Of a stretch of DNA of 64,000 nt, positions 1 through 11,326 are shown one piece after another. The stretch is taken from NCBI GenBank assembly GCA_037042185.1, contig JAXQJY010000033.1:1922001-1986000 (forward strand), written 5' to 3'. The notes beneath the pieces were generated by a model. The model was not told where the DNA came from and did no database searches. It worked only from the letters and a program-made list of their open reading frames with translations. Position numbers and translations under genes: made by a program. The stretch comes from Sordariomycetes sp. S80-01Y (taxonomy: Eukaryota > Ascomycota > Sordariomycetes). Numbering within the stretch: the stretch's first letter is position 1; every line of letters starts with the position of its first letter.

Positions 1-1416
1 ACGCGATTCCGTTGATGTTGGTGGGGAGGTAAGTGCTCATCTCGTTGCAGGATTGACACACGGATACTAAAGCTCCCCAGAATGCTAGCAGGTGTGGGCG
101 TAGGCGCCATCTCTGTCCTCGTTCCGCTTTACCAGTCTGAAATGGCACCAAAGTGGATAAGAGGAACGCTTGTTTGCGCGTATCAACTTTCCATCACCAT
201 CGGGCTACTCGCGGCCTCTGTTATCAACATCATCGCCTCAGACCACATCGAAAGGTCTGCGTCGTACCGGGTACCTCTTGGTCTGCAATTTGTCCCCGCT
301 CTGATTTTGACGGGTGGCATCCTCGTCCTACCGGAGACCCCCCGGTGGCTCGTCATGAAAGGTCGGCACGACCTCGCAGGTTTATCGTTAAGCCGACTAA
401 GACGACTCGACATCACGCATCCAGCTTTGATCGATGAGCTGCAGGAAATCAAAGCCAACCACGAATACGAGATGTCACTAGGGAACAGTGGCTACAAGGA
501 CCTGTTCAGAGGATCACCCCACCTCGGCCGGAGGACCTTTACCGGATGTGGGTTGCAAATGCTCCAGCAGCTTACGGGCATCAACTTCATCATGTATTAC
601 AGCACGACATTCTTCGATGGCGCCGGTGTTCAGAGTCCGTTCTCGAAATCCTTGATTATGAACACCATTAACGTCGTATCCACGGTGCCCGGACTATTGG
701 TTATCGAATCGTGGGGTCGGCGGAAGCTTCTCATGGTGGGCGCCTCTGGCATGGCCGTCTGTCAACTCTTCATGGCCACGTTCGCGGCCGCTGCTGGATC
801 AGATCTCAAAGAGGCTGCCCAGATGATCTTGATCGTCTTCTGCGCAATCAACGTCTTCTTCTTCGCGGCATCCTGGGGCCCTGTGGCGTGGGTCGTGACA
901 TCCGAGATCTACCCGCTGAAGATCCGCGCCAAAGCCATGTCGGTGTCCACAACATCGAATTGGCTTCTCAACTTTGCTATCGCCTATGCTAGTCCCTTTA
1001 TGGTGGGGAACGGCCCAGGACATGCCGACTTCGGCTCCAAGATCTTCTTCATCTGGGGCACCTTTTGCATAGCGGCCATATTCTTCGTATGGTGTCGCGT
1101 GTATGAGACGAGCAAGATTACGTTGGAGCAGATTGACGAAATGTACGAGCGGGTGAACCATGCATGGAACAGCAAGAACTTCGAACCGAGCTGGAGCTTC
1201 CAGCAGATCCTCGACGAAGGGTGGTCACCGAGCGCCAACCCACCAGCACATGAGCTCCAGTCAACAACGTCCCAGACGAGCGCAGACACCACTCTTGGCG
1301 ACGCCGCATCGTCGGCGACGGCGAACAATAGCGATGCGACATCTTCGAATGACAATTCGACCAACACCGAGAATAAGAATCAACCGATGATGGCGCACGT
1401 CGACTTCTCGTATTGA
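1..1416 (+). CDS. MFS sugar transporter, 5' truncated by window edge
   Basis: This is the C-terminal part of a major facilitator sugar porter, a plasma-membrane hexose or quinate-type proton symporter. The frame runs from about position 3 to 28, crosses an intron at 29-80 (GTAAGT donor, TACTAA branch point, CCCCAG acceptor) and continues at 81-1416. The join reads LVGRMLAGVGVG, which is the GR-x3-G-x-GVG signature of the family. Further signatures are PETPRWL after helix 6, QQLTGINFIMYY, a GRRKLL loop and SEIYPLKIRAKA. Six or more hydrophobic helices follow the truncation, and the C-terminal tail is hydrophilic and Ser/Thr-rich. The first helices and the true start lie before the window. Substrate cannot be told from sequence; hexose or quinate are both possible. 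Confidence 0.93.
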
Positions 1417-1994
1417 ACGCTCAAGCACATGTCTAAATAACGTTATAATGGGTCTTTCATCACATTTCGAATCAGCGACGGAGTTATTAATGGGCTGGAG
1501 TTTGAGGTTGCGTCGGGAGCCAAGAGCTATCATGGTCGGGTAAAACATTTCTCAGGATACCACGTCGTTTCATTGCCATCGCTTTCGGGTTATCATCGAT
1601 GGTGGATGCCATGTTCGCATCGACACAATGTCAGATACTCATCTTCAAAAGACAGATCATGCCCAGGCCTCTACGTCACTTTTGCTGCTGCATGTCTGTG
1701 TGCCATTGATGTAGTATTAAACACGCCGAGCAGGGAGAACAGATGACGTCTATGCTGATATTAATCACGGTCTTAGGTGCTTGAATCAGCCACTCCGTAG
1801 CATAGCCTCGTGACCTTGATGCACAGCTCTGAGCAGACTGCTCGTCATAGGCAGCGGAGTTGTCTATTAAGGTGCGCCGCTCTGCTCTCGCCCTGGACCA
1901 GCTTCTTCACGCCTGTTCTTCTATTTCTTGAAAACTGCCTTTCCGAAAACATCGCCAGTCCAAACCCTACAACCTACCCGTCGGACCTGTGGTC
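1417..1994. other. intergenic, no gene seen
   Basis: The spacer lies between the transporter stop and the next likely start. Only short unrelated open frames occur. It should hold the transporter 3' UTR and the promoter of the following gene. Confidence 0.6.
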
Positions 1995-2891
1995 ATGTCG
2001 GGCCCTCCCAGAGATTTGAGTGACCTTGTTCGCGAAATACCCACGTCTGGCCATCCCCATGGCTTTGAGGAGTGGTTCAGGGGCATGCCTGGCCCGCCTC
2101 GAGGTCTCGATGAGATACTTCACGGCCAACCGGGCTTTCACGCTTCCCCTTTATACTCTGACGGAGTATCTCAAGATAGACCGCGCTACAGTCCAGGCCG
2201 GCTTGTTGGAGGTAGTATAGGGGGTCATACAGGGGTCGGCTCCATCTCGTATTATGCAGACTCTCGCGGCGGGAACATGCGGACTGACGGCACTTTCCCT
2301 CGGTATTGTTCAAGAAACCATTACCCGGGAGTACCCCGATCTCCTTCTCCACAAGCTAGGCGCCCTGGTGCCGGTGGACCTTACGGGCGGACGGATACCA
2401 GGTCGTTCTCGTATGGCTTCGATAGGCCTAGGTCGGGGGGCAGGGGTCCCGAGCCCCATACCTCGAGCCGAATGAGCTACCGCTCAGAGGTCATATACCC
2501 CTTCTTCCAGAGATGAAGCAAGCTGACTCTTTGATAGTGGGATGCGCCGCAGTATGGCCGAGACTCTCGCTCCCAGCCCCGAAGCCAGCACAGTGGTAGT
2601 CCGCTCCCAACCTCGACTTCAGCCTTCTCCGGAAGGGGCTCACCAGAATCATTCGTCGGATCGGCTTACGGGGGACGTTCGAGAAGTCCTGGCGTGGTGA
2701 GTGACAGCGCCACATATGGAGGTTCGGTTGCTTCTGGCAGAGGTCCGAGTGGTCGGTACTATGGATGGCCGGGGCCATATCCCGGTTCGAACAGGGGCAC
2801 TTCGCCTGGACGCCCCCCTAGTCCCGGCTCGTTTGCTTATGCGTATGGGAGGACTACATACGGTGGGTTACCGGAGCTGCCGAGGAGGTAG
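1995..2891 (+). CDS. hypothetical Gly/Pro/Arg/Ser/Tyr-rich protein
   Basis: The model has two exons, 1995-2489 and 2538-2891, with a 48-nt phase-0 intron (AG|GTCATA donor, GATAG acceptor). The product is about 282 residues. The second exon stays open in the same compositional style as the first, which is the main support for the splice. The N-terminus begins MSGPPRDLSDLVRE and is followed by short motifs such as GHPHGFEEWFRG. The rest is low complexity, with many RG, SPG, YGG and GRP stretches and no recognisable domain. Such RG/YG-rich chains are often RNA-associated or disordered, but that is only an inference. The start is the first good ATG. An extra 3' exon cannot be excluded because a GAG|GTAGGC donor-like site overlaps the stop. 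Confidence 0.55.
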
Positions 2892-3341
2892 GCAGTTTGT
2901 AATTAGGTGGAGTGTGAGTACCGCCTTCTGAGTCCTGTGATCTCTTATAAGGAGAGAAACATTCAGCAGAGGACGTTTGTAAGGGACAAATGGTCTGTTC
3001 TCGAGGGGGCGAGGTGTTAGGGAAGATGAAGCGGTAGCAGATGGCAATCAACTACCCTCAGAATCCAGAAATGTATCAGAAGCAAGAATTGGTGACGATG
3101 TCACAAATGATGCCCTCAAATAGCTAGACAATGCCTAAAGTTTTGGCACCGCATAGGAAAAGGGGTGTGCCAAAACTACCATTTGCCGGCAGTAATACCA
3201 CAAATTGGCGCTGTAGGAGTCTCGCCTCGGCAAACCCTTAAAAGTATCTGCGTTCTGTTCAAATACTCCAGATACGCCGGTACAGCTCACATAGCCTGAT
3301 CTGGAGCATATCCCTCTCTTCCTTTTTTGCCCATCCCAACC
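2892..3341. other. intergenic between tail-to-tail genes
   Basis: This spacer separates the Gly-rich gene from the convergent amino-acid transporter. It holds a 10-bp inverted repeat near 3139-3187 and otherwise only short frames. Confidence 0.6.
3139..3187. repeat. 10-bp inverted repeat
   Basis: AGTTTTGGCA at 3139-3148 is mirrored by TGCCAAAACT at 3178-3187, with a 29-nt spacer. It lies in the 3' spacer between two convergent genes. It could form a hairpin in a transcript, or be a remnant of a small transposon end, but no target-site duplication was identified. Confidence 0.5.
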
Positions 3342-5030
3342 TCATATAGCATTGCTTGCACATGAAAAGACCCCAGGCACAGTACCGGCCTCAAAGGCAT
3401 CGATGATTCCCTGAACGCTGACATATGTGCCCACTGTGAGATACAGAACGCCTGTAAGCATGATAATGCCGTTGAGCGTAAGCGACGGATAATCCAGATA
3501 AGCCGGTCTGAATCGCCCCGCCTTGATGTCAACTCGCCGCATTCTGTAGTAGGCGAGGGCCCAGAAGATGAAGCCGAACCAGCAGTTGAACAGGGAAGAC
3601 ATGACCGATAGCACTGATGAAGTCAGCTTCGAGTATCCTTGAGGACTCAGGAGCTCCAGCCTGGCAACTTACGTGACGAGAAGAAAGGGATGACCTCCGC
3701 AATAATAAAGGAAAGTATCCAAGAAGCCAGTAGGATACCACCCCAAGATGCCCATCCGATGATAGTATGCTCCTTCAGATGCTTCGAGTCCTTGAAAGCT
3801 CGGAAGAAGATGAATCGTCCCGTGACGGAGGCGTACAAGCAGCCAACGAAGATGATGGTTGGTATCATGAAAGAATAAGAGATCTGCGGGAGCTTAGTTG
3901 GAAGACGCTTGAATCCAGGGCGAAGGATGTACCTTTTTGTAAAGCTCCCCAAGTGTACCAAATGCCGGCGTGACCATGTACTGATTACCAGTATATCCGT
4001 AGATGATGCCGCCAACTATGCTAAAGGTAATGATTTCCGCTATTGTGCAGGTCCAGAGCGCTTTTGGGAAATCGCTTCAGGCACAAGCAGGCGTTAGCAT
4101 GTCGACAAAACATCCTGCACCGAGAACAACATACCGAGGATCCTTCATCTCTGCAATGAAACTCGGCAGAGTCAACTGCCCAATAAACGTGTAGCTCATA
4201 TTCATGAAGGCTGCGAAGCCCGTCACCAAGGTCGTGCTCTCCGGCGTCCAGATGGAGATAATTGGCTCGCCCAGCCCTTCCGGATCGTAGCCAGCTGGCT
4301 TTCCCTGGGCCCCGGCAAATCCAGTCGCCAGAAAGACGGATACGAAAGTGAACAAGGCTGAACCCGTGCCTAGCTTGGACATGGCATCAAAGGTGCGAGG
4401 CAACGACCCGATCCAGCAAATGATGCTGGTCACTGCAGCGAACAGCACTGTCGGACATGGGATCTTGTCCGCTGTTGTCATGGTGTTAAGGTACTGCGCT
4501 CCAACGAACACGTGCAAGGCAGCAATGAACGTGTTGTTCAGGACAAACATGAAGGCCGTCCACCACCAGGCCCATTCATGGCCCCAGAAGAGCATCTGGC
4601 CAATGTCGCAAATGTCGCGAACTTCCGGGTGGCGCAGGCAAAACTCCCACAAGATCAGACTTGTGTAAAGTACCAGCGAAGCTACGACGACCGTCAACAG
4701 GAGGCCGGGGACGAGGCCCAGGTAGCTGTACGACCAGGGAAAGCTCATGATGGAGAGGACAATGTACTCGCTGAAGAGCAGCGCCGCCGTCTTCTGCCAC
4801 GAACAGGTGCGGTACTTGATGGCATTGTCCTTTTCCGAATTGATCTGCTTGTTCAGAATTGCGGCGGCGGAATCGTCGCTATCGGCGTCGCTGCGCAGCT
4901 TCTCAGACAGTGGTGCGATCCGCGGTCCGACAACAACTTTGGACCCGCCGAAGGCTGACGCGATGAAAGGAGAACGCTCAGAGGCGCCCAGATCCTCCGG
5001 GCTCACAGTACCCTTGATTGGAGAAGCCAT
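3342..5030 (-). CDS. AAAP-family amino acid transporter
   Basis: Integral membrane amino-acid/auxin permease family transporter (Aa_trans), probably neutral amino-acid uptake at the plasma or vacuolar membrane. Four exons on the minus strand: 5030-4135, 4074-3933, 3883-3673 and 3613-3342. All three introns (60, 49 and 59 nt) have GTATGT, GTACAT or GTAAGT donors and keep the frame, giving about 506 residues. The hydrophilic N-terminus of about 100 residues ends before the first helix (SEYIVLSIMSFPWSYSYLG). Later hallmarks are FMNMSYTFIGQ, then PSFIAEMKDPRDFPKALW across the first splice, then GYTGNQYMVTPAFG. Ten or eleven hydrophobic segments are visible. The start at 5030 is the ATG giving MASPIKG; upstream in-frame sequence has no helix or conserved motif. 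Substrate range is not predictable. Confidence 0.92.
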
Positions 5031-7557
5031 GTCATCTAGAACCGCCCGGTCTTTTCGAGAGGCTCGGGTCGTATGGTCTGAGAAAGAAAGGATAAATTGG
5101 TGGCTGTCACACTGCAAGGTAGAGTGGCGGGCGCGAAAGATGAGCAGATGGCGGACGAGGGGAAGATACCACCGCGGCAGCTCCTTCGGTTGTTTTATAA
5201 CAAGGAGGGAACGGCGTGCAGGCGACGTGTCTGAGACTCTTGTAGGAAGAAAGATTGACAAGGTCAGGAAGTGTACCGTCTCTCCATGCTTCTAGACTTC
5301 GACTCGAGTTCGGTCAAGGGATCCTAAACAGCAAAGAAGTGCGCAGAAGGATTCCCGCTGAGCAGGCTGTGGACTTATCAAGCAAACCTGAGGCAGATCA
5401 CTGCTTAATGTTGGCGAGGGTCTGTGGACTTGACCGTGGTTGCTGGATTACACCATCGACGCCATTGCCTCATGCCGTACTTCCGTAAAGTTGGGCGCTG
5501 TTACTGGAGCGAAAGTCCATGTACATCCCCCACAAACTGAGCGTAAGCCAAGATGGCTAGGAATGTCTTAAGGCCTGCCGTCGATCGGTACCTGGCAGCC
5601 GAGGTGGGCCACACCAGCCATTATCACCGGCTGCCTCCCACATGGCCCGCTTCGAGCAGGCCTCCAGCTCCAATTCCCGCTGATGATGACGTCCCGACTC
5701 CAGGCCGCAACCTTCTTGAGCTCACGCACCAGAGATCGTCACATTCGGCACTTGGGGGCACAATGGAGAAGAACAACTGCTTGCCCGCGGTCATCGGTGA
5801 ATGAGGCTCGATAGGTTGTGATTCTGCTCAAGGTCGTTGTGCAGCACTGCGCTGGCACACGCAAGTAGAGTTCGACGAGGTCCCACCCACATCCCAGCCT
5901 CGAAAGTGTCGCGCCGAAGCCTTCAATCACGCAATACTTGATGGATCGACGATCCTGCGACTTGCTGTGATCGCACATTTAATCAGGTCACGTTGCGCTG
6001 CCCATGATGGCTTGGTCGTGGATTGGCAATGCTAGACGCTGTCTTGACGCAGTTTGCTGGTGGTTGTATGCACTGCCGAGAAATAAGGACAAGCTTAATA
6101 GTAGGCTTAAAAGTTCGTTGTAAGCTTATATCCACCCGCCACGGCCACTTCGTGCGACGAGCGCTGGAAACCCACCTTTCGACCCGTGGGCGTCGCCTCT
6201 GCACTGCCTTCGACAACGGATGAAATGTTTGCCTTGTCTTTCGGCCAAGCGATGCAAATACTGCATTCAGATGTATAGGTGACGAGCCAAGCCTGCATAC
6301 TGTAGGGATGTGGGGGCGTTCGGCTTGGCCCTCGAGCCATCGTCTTATGGCGGGCTTGACGAGGGGGGCAGATGCCAATCCTCGCATTGAAAACGCACGA
6401 AGTTTTTCAAATTGATGAGTCCTAGAGCTGTTTGTGGTTTAGACGGCCATTCTGCATTGAGATCTCAACTGAGCCCCTGATGCTGTCGTGCGGAGGAGTG
6501 ACTGCGAGAAGGTCAGCGGAGATATACAATTGCTATTCGCACGCCGTTTTGAAGACAAATGAATGATACAAGTCTTCATCCTGTAGAGGTGCCTGGGGCT
6601 TCAAGAATAGTCTTCATTGACGTAGAGCCCCTGGTAGTGCTGCGAAAAAGCCAAGCATGACCTCTTCTTCCATTGAAGGGGACGGCAGGCAGACAGGAGT
6701 GCATTCAACGCTACTCCGGTATTGGAAATAAAGGGTGCACCAGGCCGCTTCTTTTGATCGGATTTGTCGTCCCCATCCTCATTCCCCATGTGCGGGGGAT
6801 GCAGTGAAGACAAGCAGTCCAGAGAGTCGGCATGAACATCTTCCTTTGTGCCAAGCTTCTACGTTGAACGCTTTTCTACCGCACGAGGAACACTTTAACA
6901 TTATTAAGGAGAACTTTGAGTAAATCAGATATACAAGATTCCTCGCCGTGGTTGCAGCTCATCAGGACAGTACTGCTTGTTCTTGATGAGATGGCCGACT
7001 CAAGAACCGCAGGATAGCTTGCGCGCTTGCGTCTTGTGACTTCATCCTGGAATTCAACGGTGATTTTTGGTCCCCTAATTTTTCCACTGAGCTAAGGCGC
7101 TCAAAGAGTTTCAGCATTTGATTCTTTCTCTTAACGAACGTTGGTACGTGTTGACTGGAGGCTTCTGCGTGTGCACTACACATCACTGGGAACAGAGGAC
7201 AGCGTTAAGGCCCCTCGGCAGCTGTCAACAGTTCATAACCCAGCCAACTAACCGATGTTCTACTCCTGTTCTGGCTCCCGTATACAATTTCACTCCCCCC
7301 GTCAATGGGTTTCATACCCAGAGGTCTTACCTGCTTCTCGTCTTTACCCATCCTCTTCCCACTCGCAACACCAAAAACAACCATCAACTTTGCTTTGAGA
7401 AAGCACAGTCAACATTGCTCGTGATTACATCGAGGCTTACGGAGCAACGTACTCAAAAGTCTCTATCAGCTCGTGCGTCTAATAGCGATCTTGATTTGAT
7501 GTCCTCATTCAGGGGCTGACTTTGCTTCGCAGAACAACGGCCATCGCCATCAGCCAG
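5031..7557. other. 2.5 kb gene-poor spacer
   Basis: No reading frame here has convincing coding character. The last part, about 7300-7550, is CA/CT-rich and poor in G (ACACC, AACAACC runs), as in a fungal 5' UTR leading to the gene at 7558. The middle shows no repeat family, tRNA or transposon end that I could recognise. Unrecognised noncoding RNA or a decayed sequence is possible. Confidence 0.5.
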
Positions 7558-7991
7558 ATGCCTATCGCAGCCAACACCAAGAAGACCAAGGGGACTCAGG
7601 CTGCCTCTGTCAAGAAGACAAAAACCAACGGCAAACGATGCTCGGAGTGCTGGGGCGCCCACCCTAAGCACCACGCCTACTGCTCCTGGTCCATCGGTTC
7701 TTCCGCCGCTAAGACCAATATCGTTTCCCCTGACTACTCCAACGAGAAGGATGCTTTCGTCAACATGAACGGTGGATACGTCGGTGTGGTGAGTGCAACA
7801 AAGAACTGATTCTCTTTTGATATTCCTGACTTTGAATTTAGGCTCGCCATGTCGATGACCCTTGGGGCACCAAGAAGGCTACGAAGGAGCATACCCCCGA
7901 GGCTGAAGATGACGTCGGCGCGAAGGACGCCAACATTGGAAATGACAACGCCGAATGGGTCATAATTGAGGGTGAATGGGTGGACGTTTGA
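7558..7991 (+). CDS. small hypothetical protein with Cys/His knuckle
   Basis: Two exons, 7558-7788 and 7842-7991, join across a 53-nt phase-0 intron (GTGAGT donor, TTTAG acceptor). The product is about 126 residues. Near residues 25-40 it has CSECWGAHPKHHAYCSW, a C-x2-C-x5-H-x2-HH-x2-C spacing that could bind one zinc ion. The N-terminus is Lys/Thr-rich (KKTKGTQ, KKTKTNGKR). The C-terminal half is acidic and ends EWVIIEGEWVDV. I do not recognise the family. The start is the ATG before PIAANTKK; an upstream in-frame alternative without ATG was not used. The CA-rich leader and clean splice signals argue that it is expressed. Function is unknown. Confidence 0.6.
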
Positions 7992-8439
7992 GTATGTGGT
8001 AGTTCAGATTGCGTACTCGAGATGGAAGCCCGGGCTAGGATGGGGTTAACCCAAGGTGTCGCTCGACTCTTCGCATGAGGAACAAAAGCGCCTCGCTGGG
8101 ATCAACTACAGACGACGGTGTACTTATGGTAAAGCAATATGGACATTGATTCTCTGCCCAAGACGGATTTTAGTGAAAAGACGACTATTCTACTTCCTCT
8201 TACGGTCGTGAACCTCAATGTCCGCTTATCCGTAGCCCATGATGTCCTTCTCTTGCCTGATGTGCGATATGTCGATGGATGTAAATCCCACCAACAAGCA
8301 CCATTTATTGAAGCAACACAACTCAATAAGCTCAAGAAGGGTCCGCCTGGATCCAATGAGATTGCCGTTCTTCCACAAGACCGAGTAACTACCAAGTCTC
8401 CCTCATCGAGCATCCGATGTGCATCTCCGCACCCGCGCG
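7992..8439. other. intergenic, convergent 3' ends
   Basis: The spacer lies between two convergent genes. Only short frames are present, with no recognisable element. Confidence 0.55.
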
Positions 8440-9918
8440 CTAGGCTGGCCACCGAATTCGATGCAATTGGAGATTGGTCGCAGAGTCCCTCCTATGATTG
8501 CCACAAGTGTTATGCGTGTGTCCCCATGACATCTGGCTGAAGTCGTCGGATCCTCCTCGTTGAGGATTCAAGTTGATCATAATGGCTGGGCGGAACTCAG
8601 GGCCCGCCTTTAGTAATCGCCGCGCAACGGGGTGTTCTTTCTTTGGCGAGGCCTCATTGAGGGGCCAAAACCCCATTGCCTCCTCCCAGGTCACCAGACT
8701 GCTATCTTCACGACAAAGCCTGAGCCAGTGGTCTTCAACGATGCTCTTCCACTGCTTCTCCCACTGCACCCTCCGACATTCGACACAAGGCCCTGCTCCG
8801 CTCAGGGAATGCGACCAACAAGGCGATGAGGGGAGCCTGGTATAATCCTGCAACGAAAGAACCTCTGCGAGACTCCTGTCGTCATACAAGTCGATCACCG
8901 ACTTGAGAGAAGGCTTGAGGTCGGGAGAGTAGCCGGCGGGCGCTTGATAGTCCTCGTCCACTGTGACGCGAATGTTAACATCGGCGGTGAAGATGAAGTA
9001 GACTGTTTTGAGATGCTTCATCTTCATCAGGAAGTGCCACTCGTCGCCGAAAATCTCCCACTGCCTGGATGAGTAAAGCCGGGACACAGGCACGGCGGCT
9101 GCGGCATTATTGCAACCCATGGCTGGTGTGTTGACCGCGCACTGCCAGTCCACGGCGATCTGTGAGCAGCTCAACCCCTCGATAATAGAGTTGAGTTCCG
9201 TTCGGCTGTCAATGGTGCTACCAAACGTTGACCTCGAACCCCAGTGCCAGAACAGGCCCCCCTCCACAAGAAACAAGATATCAGTTGGTTTGATCAAGCC
9301 AAGGCAATGATGCTGGGTGCCAGGGTGGTTTCTCTGGACTAAGGGCGCTTTCGTTTCGTGCGGATGATGTGTTTCCGAGAGAATCGTCCTTGCCCTGTAG
9401 CATGCCTGACTCGCCGGTGTATACATATCCTGCGGTGGCATCTTGGGGGGAATAGGGCCTCGGTGCGCTTCAGCATTAGACCTCACCCGCAGTGGAAAGC
9501 TGAAATTCGTGATGCTGCAGAAGTCCACAACACGCGGGAAATCCGGGACGTCGTCAAAGAAAGCCCTCCAAATTTGATCTTGGAGCTCTTGGGGAAGTAG
9601 CGGAAAAGGCGTGAACGACTGCGCAGCCCTTGGACCAGATAGGCTGCCAGCTGTACGAGCCAACCAGGTTTCGCGGGACTTGATTAACTTCCACTTTTGG
9701 GAAGGGCTATACATTGACTGAAGCACAATCTCCTTCCAAGCTTGTAGAGAATAGGGGTTCTTCGAGGTCTGGGAGGCGCGGCGTGCCTCAAGTCCTGCTT
9801 CGCACTGATCCATAGGCATATGCTGGGGTCTGGTGACCGAATCCTTGCCAGTACAGCTCCGGCTTTGGTCAATCTCCAGCTGCCCGAGCGACTCGCTAAG
9901 GGCCTGTATTTCGTTCAT
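8440..9918 (-). CDS. 2EXR-like domain protein
   Basis: Uninterrupted frame of 492 residues with an ATG start at 9918. At about residues 105-135 it carries FPLLPQELQDQIWRAFFDD, which matches the opening of the fungal 2EXR domain (F-x-x-LP-x-E-L-R-x-x-IW). A 2EXR-like middle region follows, including a WQCAVNTPAMGCN segment and MKHLKTVYFIFTADVN. These proteins are abundant and lineage-expanded in Sordariomycetes and Leotiomycetes, and their role is unknown. No signal peptide or membrane segment is visible. The last 50 residues (after about FRPAIMINLNP) look unlike the family, so a short 3' intron may be missing from this model. A second, divergent 2EXR-like gene follows 540 bp upstream on the same strand. 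Confidence 0.75.
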   Translation of the reverse strand: MNEIQALSESLGQLEIDQSRSCTGKDSVTRPQHMPMDQCEAGLEARRASQTSKNPYSLQAWKEIVLQSMYSPSQKWKLIKSRETWLARTAGSLSGPRAAQSFTPFPLLPQELQDQIWRAFFDDVPDFPRVVDFCSITNFSFPLRVRSNAEAHRGPIPPKMPPQDMYTPASQACYRARTILSETHHPHETKAPLVQRNHPGTQHHCLGLIKPTDILFLVEGGLFWHWGSRSTFGSTIDSRTELNSIIEGLSCSQIAVDWQCAVNTPAMGCNNAAAAVPVSRLYSSRQWEIFGDEWHFLMKMKHLKTVYFIFTADVNIRVTVDEDYQAPAGYSPDLKPSLKSVIDLYDDRSLAEVLSLQDYTRLPSSPCWSHSLSGAGPCVECRRVQWEKQWKSIVEDHWLRLCREDSSLVTWEEAMGFWPLNEASPKKEHPVARRLLKAGPEFRPAIMINLNPQRGGSDDFSQMSWGHTHNTCGNHRRDSATNLQLHRIRWPA

Positions 9919-10459
9919 TGCTGCGGATACCTCTGGGGGTGGTGATGTGTTAAGGCTAGTAGTGGTCTTGGTGTATGGGGTTTGTGTATCGAGTTATTCG
10001 AGGACAGCTGTTGTGGAGCGAATGATCGATCGGCTGCGGGTTGGAGTTGAAGGGATAATCGTAGATTCGAATCTCCAAAGACGACTGTTTTATGGCCAAT
10101 ATTGAGAAATGTTTGCGACAAACTTCCTGGGAGGTTGAATCAGTTTAATTTGGATTTGCCTTTTGGATGCAGCCGAGGATCATTCCTGTCGGGTACTTTG
10201 CACTACAAAATGGTCTGAAAATGCTAAAGTATTCAATTACCTACCCATAAGAATCGTGGGCAAGCGAGGCCGACCGAGTATAAAGAGGATGCCAGGTGGC
10301 TTGACAAGGCGTTCGTCGATTTCCGCATCTGAATTCTGTGATGCCACTATACAGTTACAAAGATGTGTTGTGTACGCTCCACGGGTCTCCTGTTCACCAC
10401 ATCCCTTCCACTGGTCCGGACACCATCCTTGCTTGCAGTAAAGCCCACTCGACCAGCCC
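9919..10459. other. intergenic between two 2EXR-like genes
   Basis: This holds the promoter and 5' UTR of the 2EXR-like gene at 8440-9918 and the 3' end of its neighbour. No other element seen. Confidence 0.55.
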
Positions 10460-11326
10460 TCAAAGACCATGAGACGCGGCACTTTCGCTATCAAACACGA
10501 ACATCAGCACCGGCCGTACTACTTTCGGCCTGTGATCCGCACCGAAAAGACCATCCACGAGGGTGGCAGCTAACTTCGCCCCCGTTAAGTTCCATTCTTT
10601 CTGACTCGTATCAATTAATTCCCGCGGATTTACCCGGTCTTCTTCGCCCCATTGTCCCAGGTTCTTCCAATCAGCAAGGGCGAAGAGCTTTTCGAACTCC
10701 TGCTCGTCGAAGAGACCCGTCATGACCATGCTGTGGAGCTCATGGAGGTCACCGTCCTCTGGGGTAGGGATCTCAATCGGTTCCCGCACGACCACGTAGA
10801 GGCTTTCGAGGGTTGGGATGGCGGTTATAAACCTCCAAGGCTCGAGAAATTCGGCGCGGGATTTGGGGCCCTGGTCTTGAGCGAGGACCTTATGCCACAT
10901 GACTGCGGCGGAGGGGCAGGGTATATCGTTCGGATGCTTGCCAACGAGATCGTCCCTAGTAGAAGAGAGAATCTTGAGTTCTTTGATGCTTTTATTGGAC
11001 TTGAGTGGCCAGCGGAAGAGCAAGACGTCGGTCTTATTGATGGTTGCGCTGTAGTGGGTAATCTTTCCGTCCTCAGAATCATCCTCTCCGAATCGTATCG
11101 ATTCAATAAGGACACTGAAGCTTGCATTCAGCCTCAGCATCTCTTTCCATGACTCGTAGTTGGCCGGAGGCTCAGGCTTCCAGTCGCTGGCTAGGATCCT
11201 ATCCCACGGTGCTTGTTGCCCGCACAGAGTCGCCATGTCGTGAATGCGACGGGGCGCACCATAGCGCAGCCCCCAGATATTCAGTCGGACCTCTGTAGGG
11301 AATTTCGTAGGTGCCTTGGGATCCAT
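10460..11326 (-). CDS. 2EXR-like domain protein (second copy)
   Basis: Intronless frame of about 288 residues, starting at the ATG that gives MDPKAPTKFPTEVRLNIWG; the in-frame sequence further upstream lacks an ATG. Residues 8-25 match the opening 2EXR signature (KFPTEVRLNIWGLRYGAPRR). A later stretch, FITAIPTLESLYVVVREP, matches the central beta-strand region where these proteins have a run of hydrophobics after a Phe. It lacks the roughly 100-residue N-terminal extension of its neighbour at 8440-9918. The two sequences are clearly diverged, so this is an old duplication or an independent recruitment rather than a recent tandem copy. Function unknown; no membrane segment or signal peptide. 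Confidence 0.72.
   Translation of the reverse strand: MDPKAPTKFPTEVRLNIWGLRYGAPRRIHDMATLCGQQAPWDRILASDWKPEPPANYESWKEMLRLNASFSVLIESIRFGEDDSEDGKITHYSATINKTDVLLFRWPLKSNKSIKELKILSSTRDDLVGKHPNDIPCPSAAVMWHKVLAQDQGPKSRAEFLEPWRFITAIPTLESLYVVVREPIEIPTPEDGDLHELHSMVMTGLFDEQEFEKLFALADWKNLGQWGEEDRVNPRELIDTSQKEWNLTGAKLAATLVDGLFGADHRPKVVRPVLMFVFDSESAASHGL

Noticed and set aside
2775-2795. GGTTCGAAC, resembling a tRNA T-loop
   Set aside because: It lies in the coding exon of the Gly-rich protein, and no acceptor stem or anticodon arm could be paired around it.
5031-7557. Possible decayed transposon in the long spacer
   Set aside because: I could find no terminal repeats, target-site duplication or transposase-like frame.
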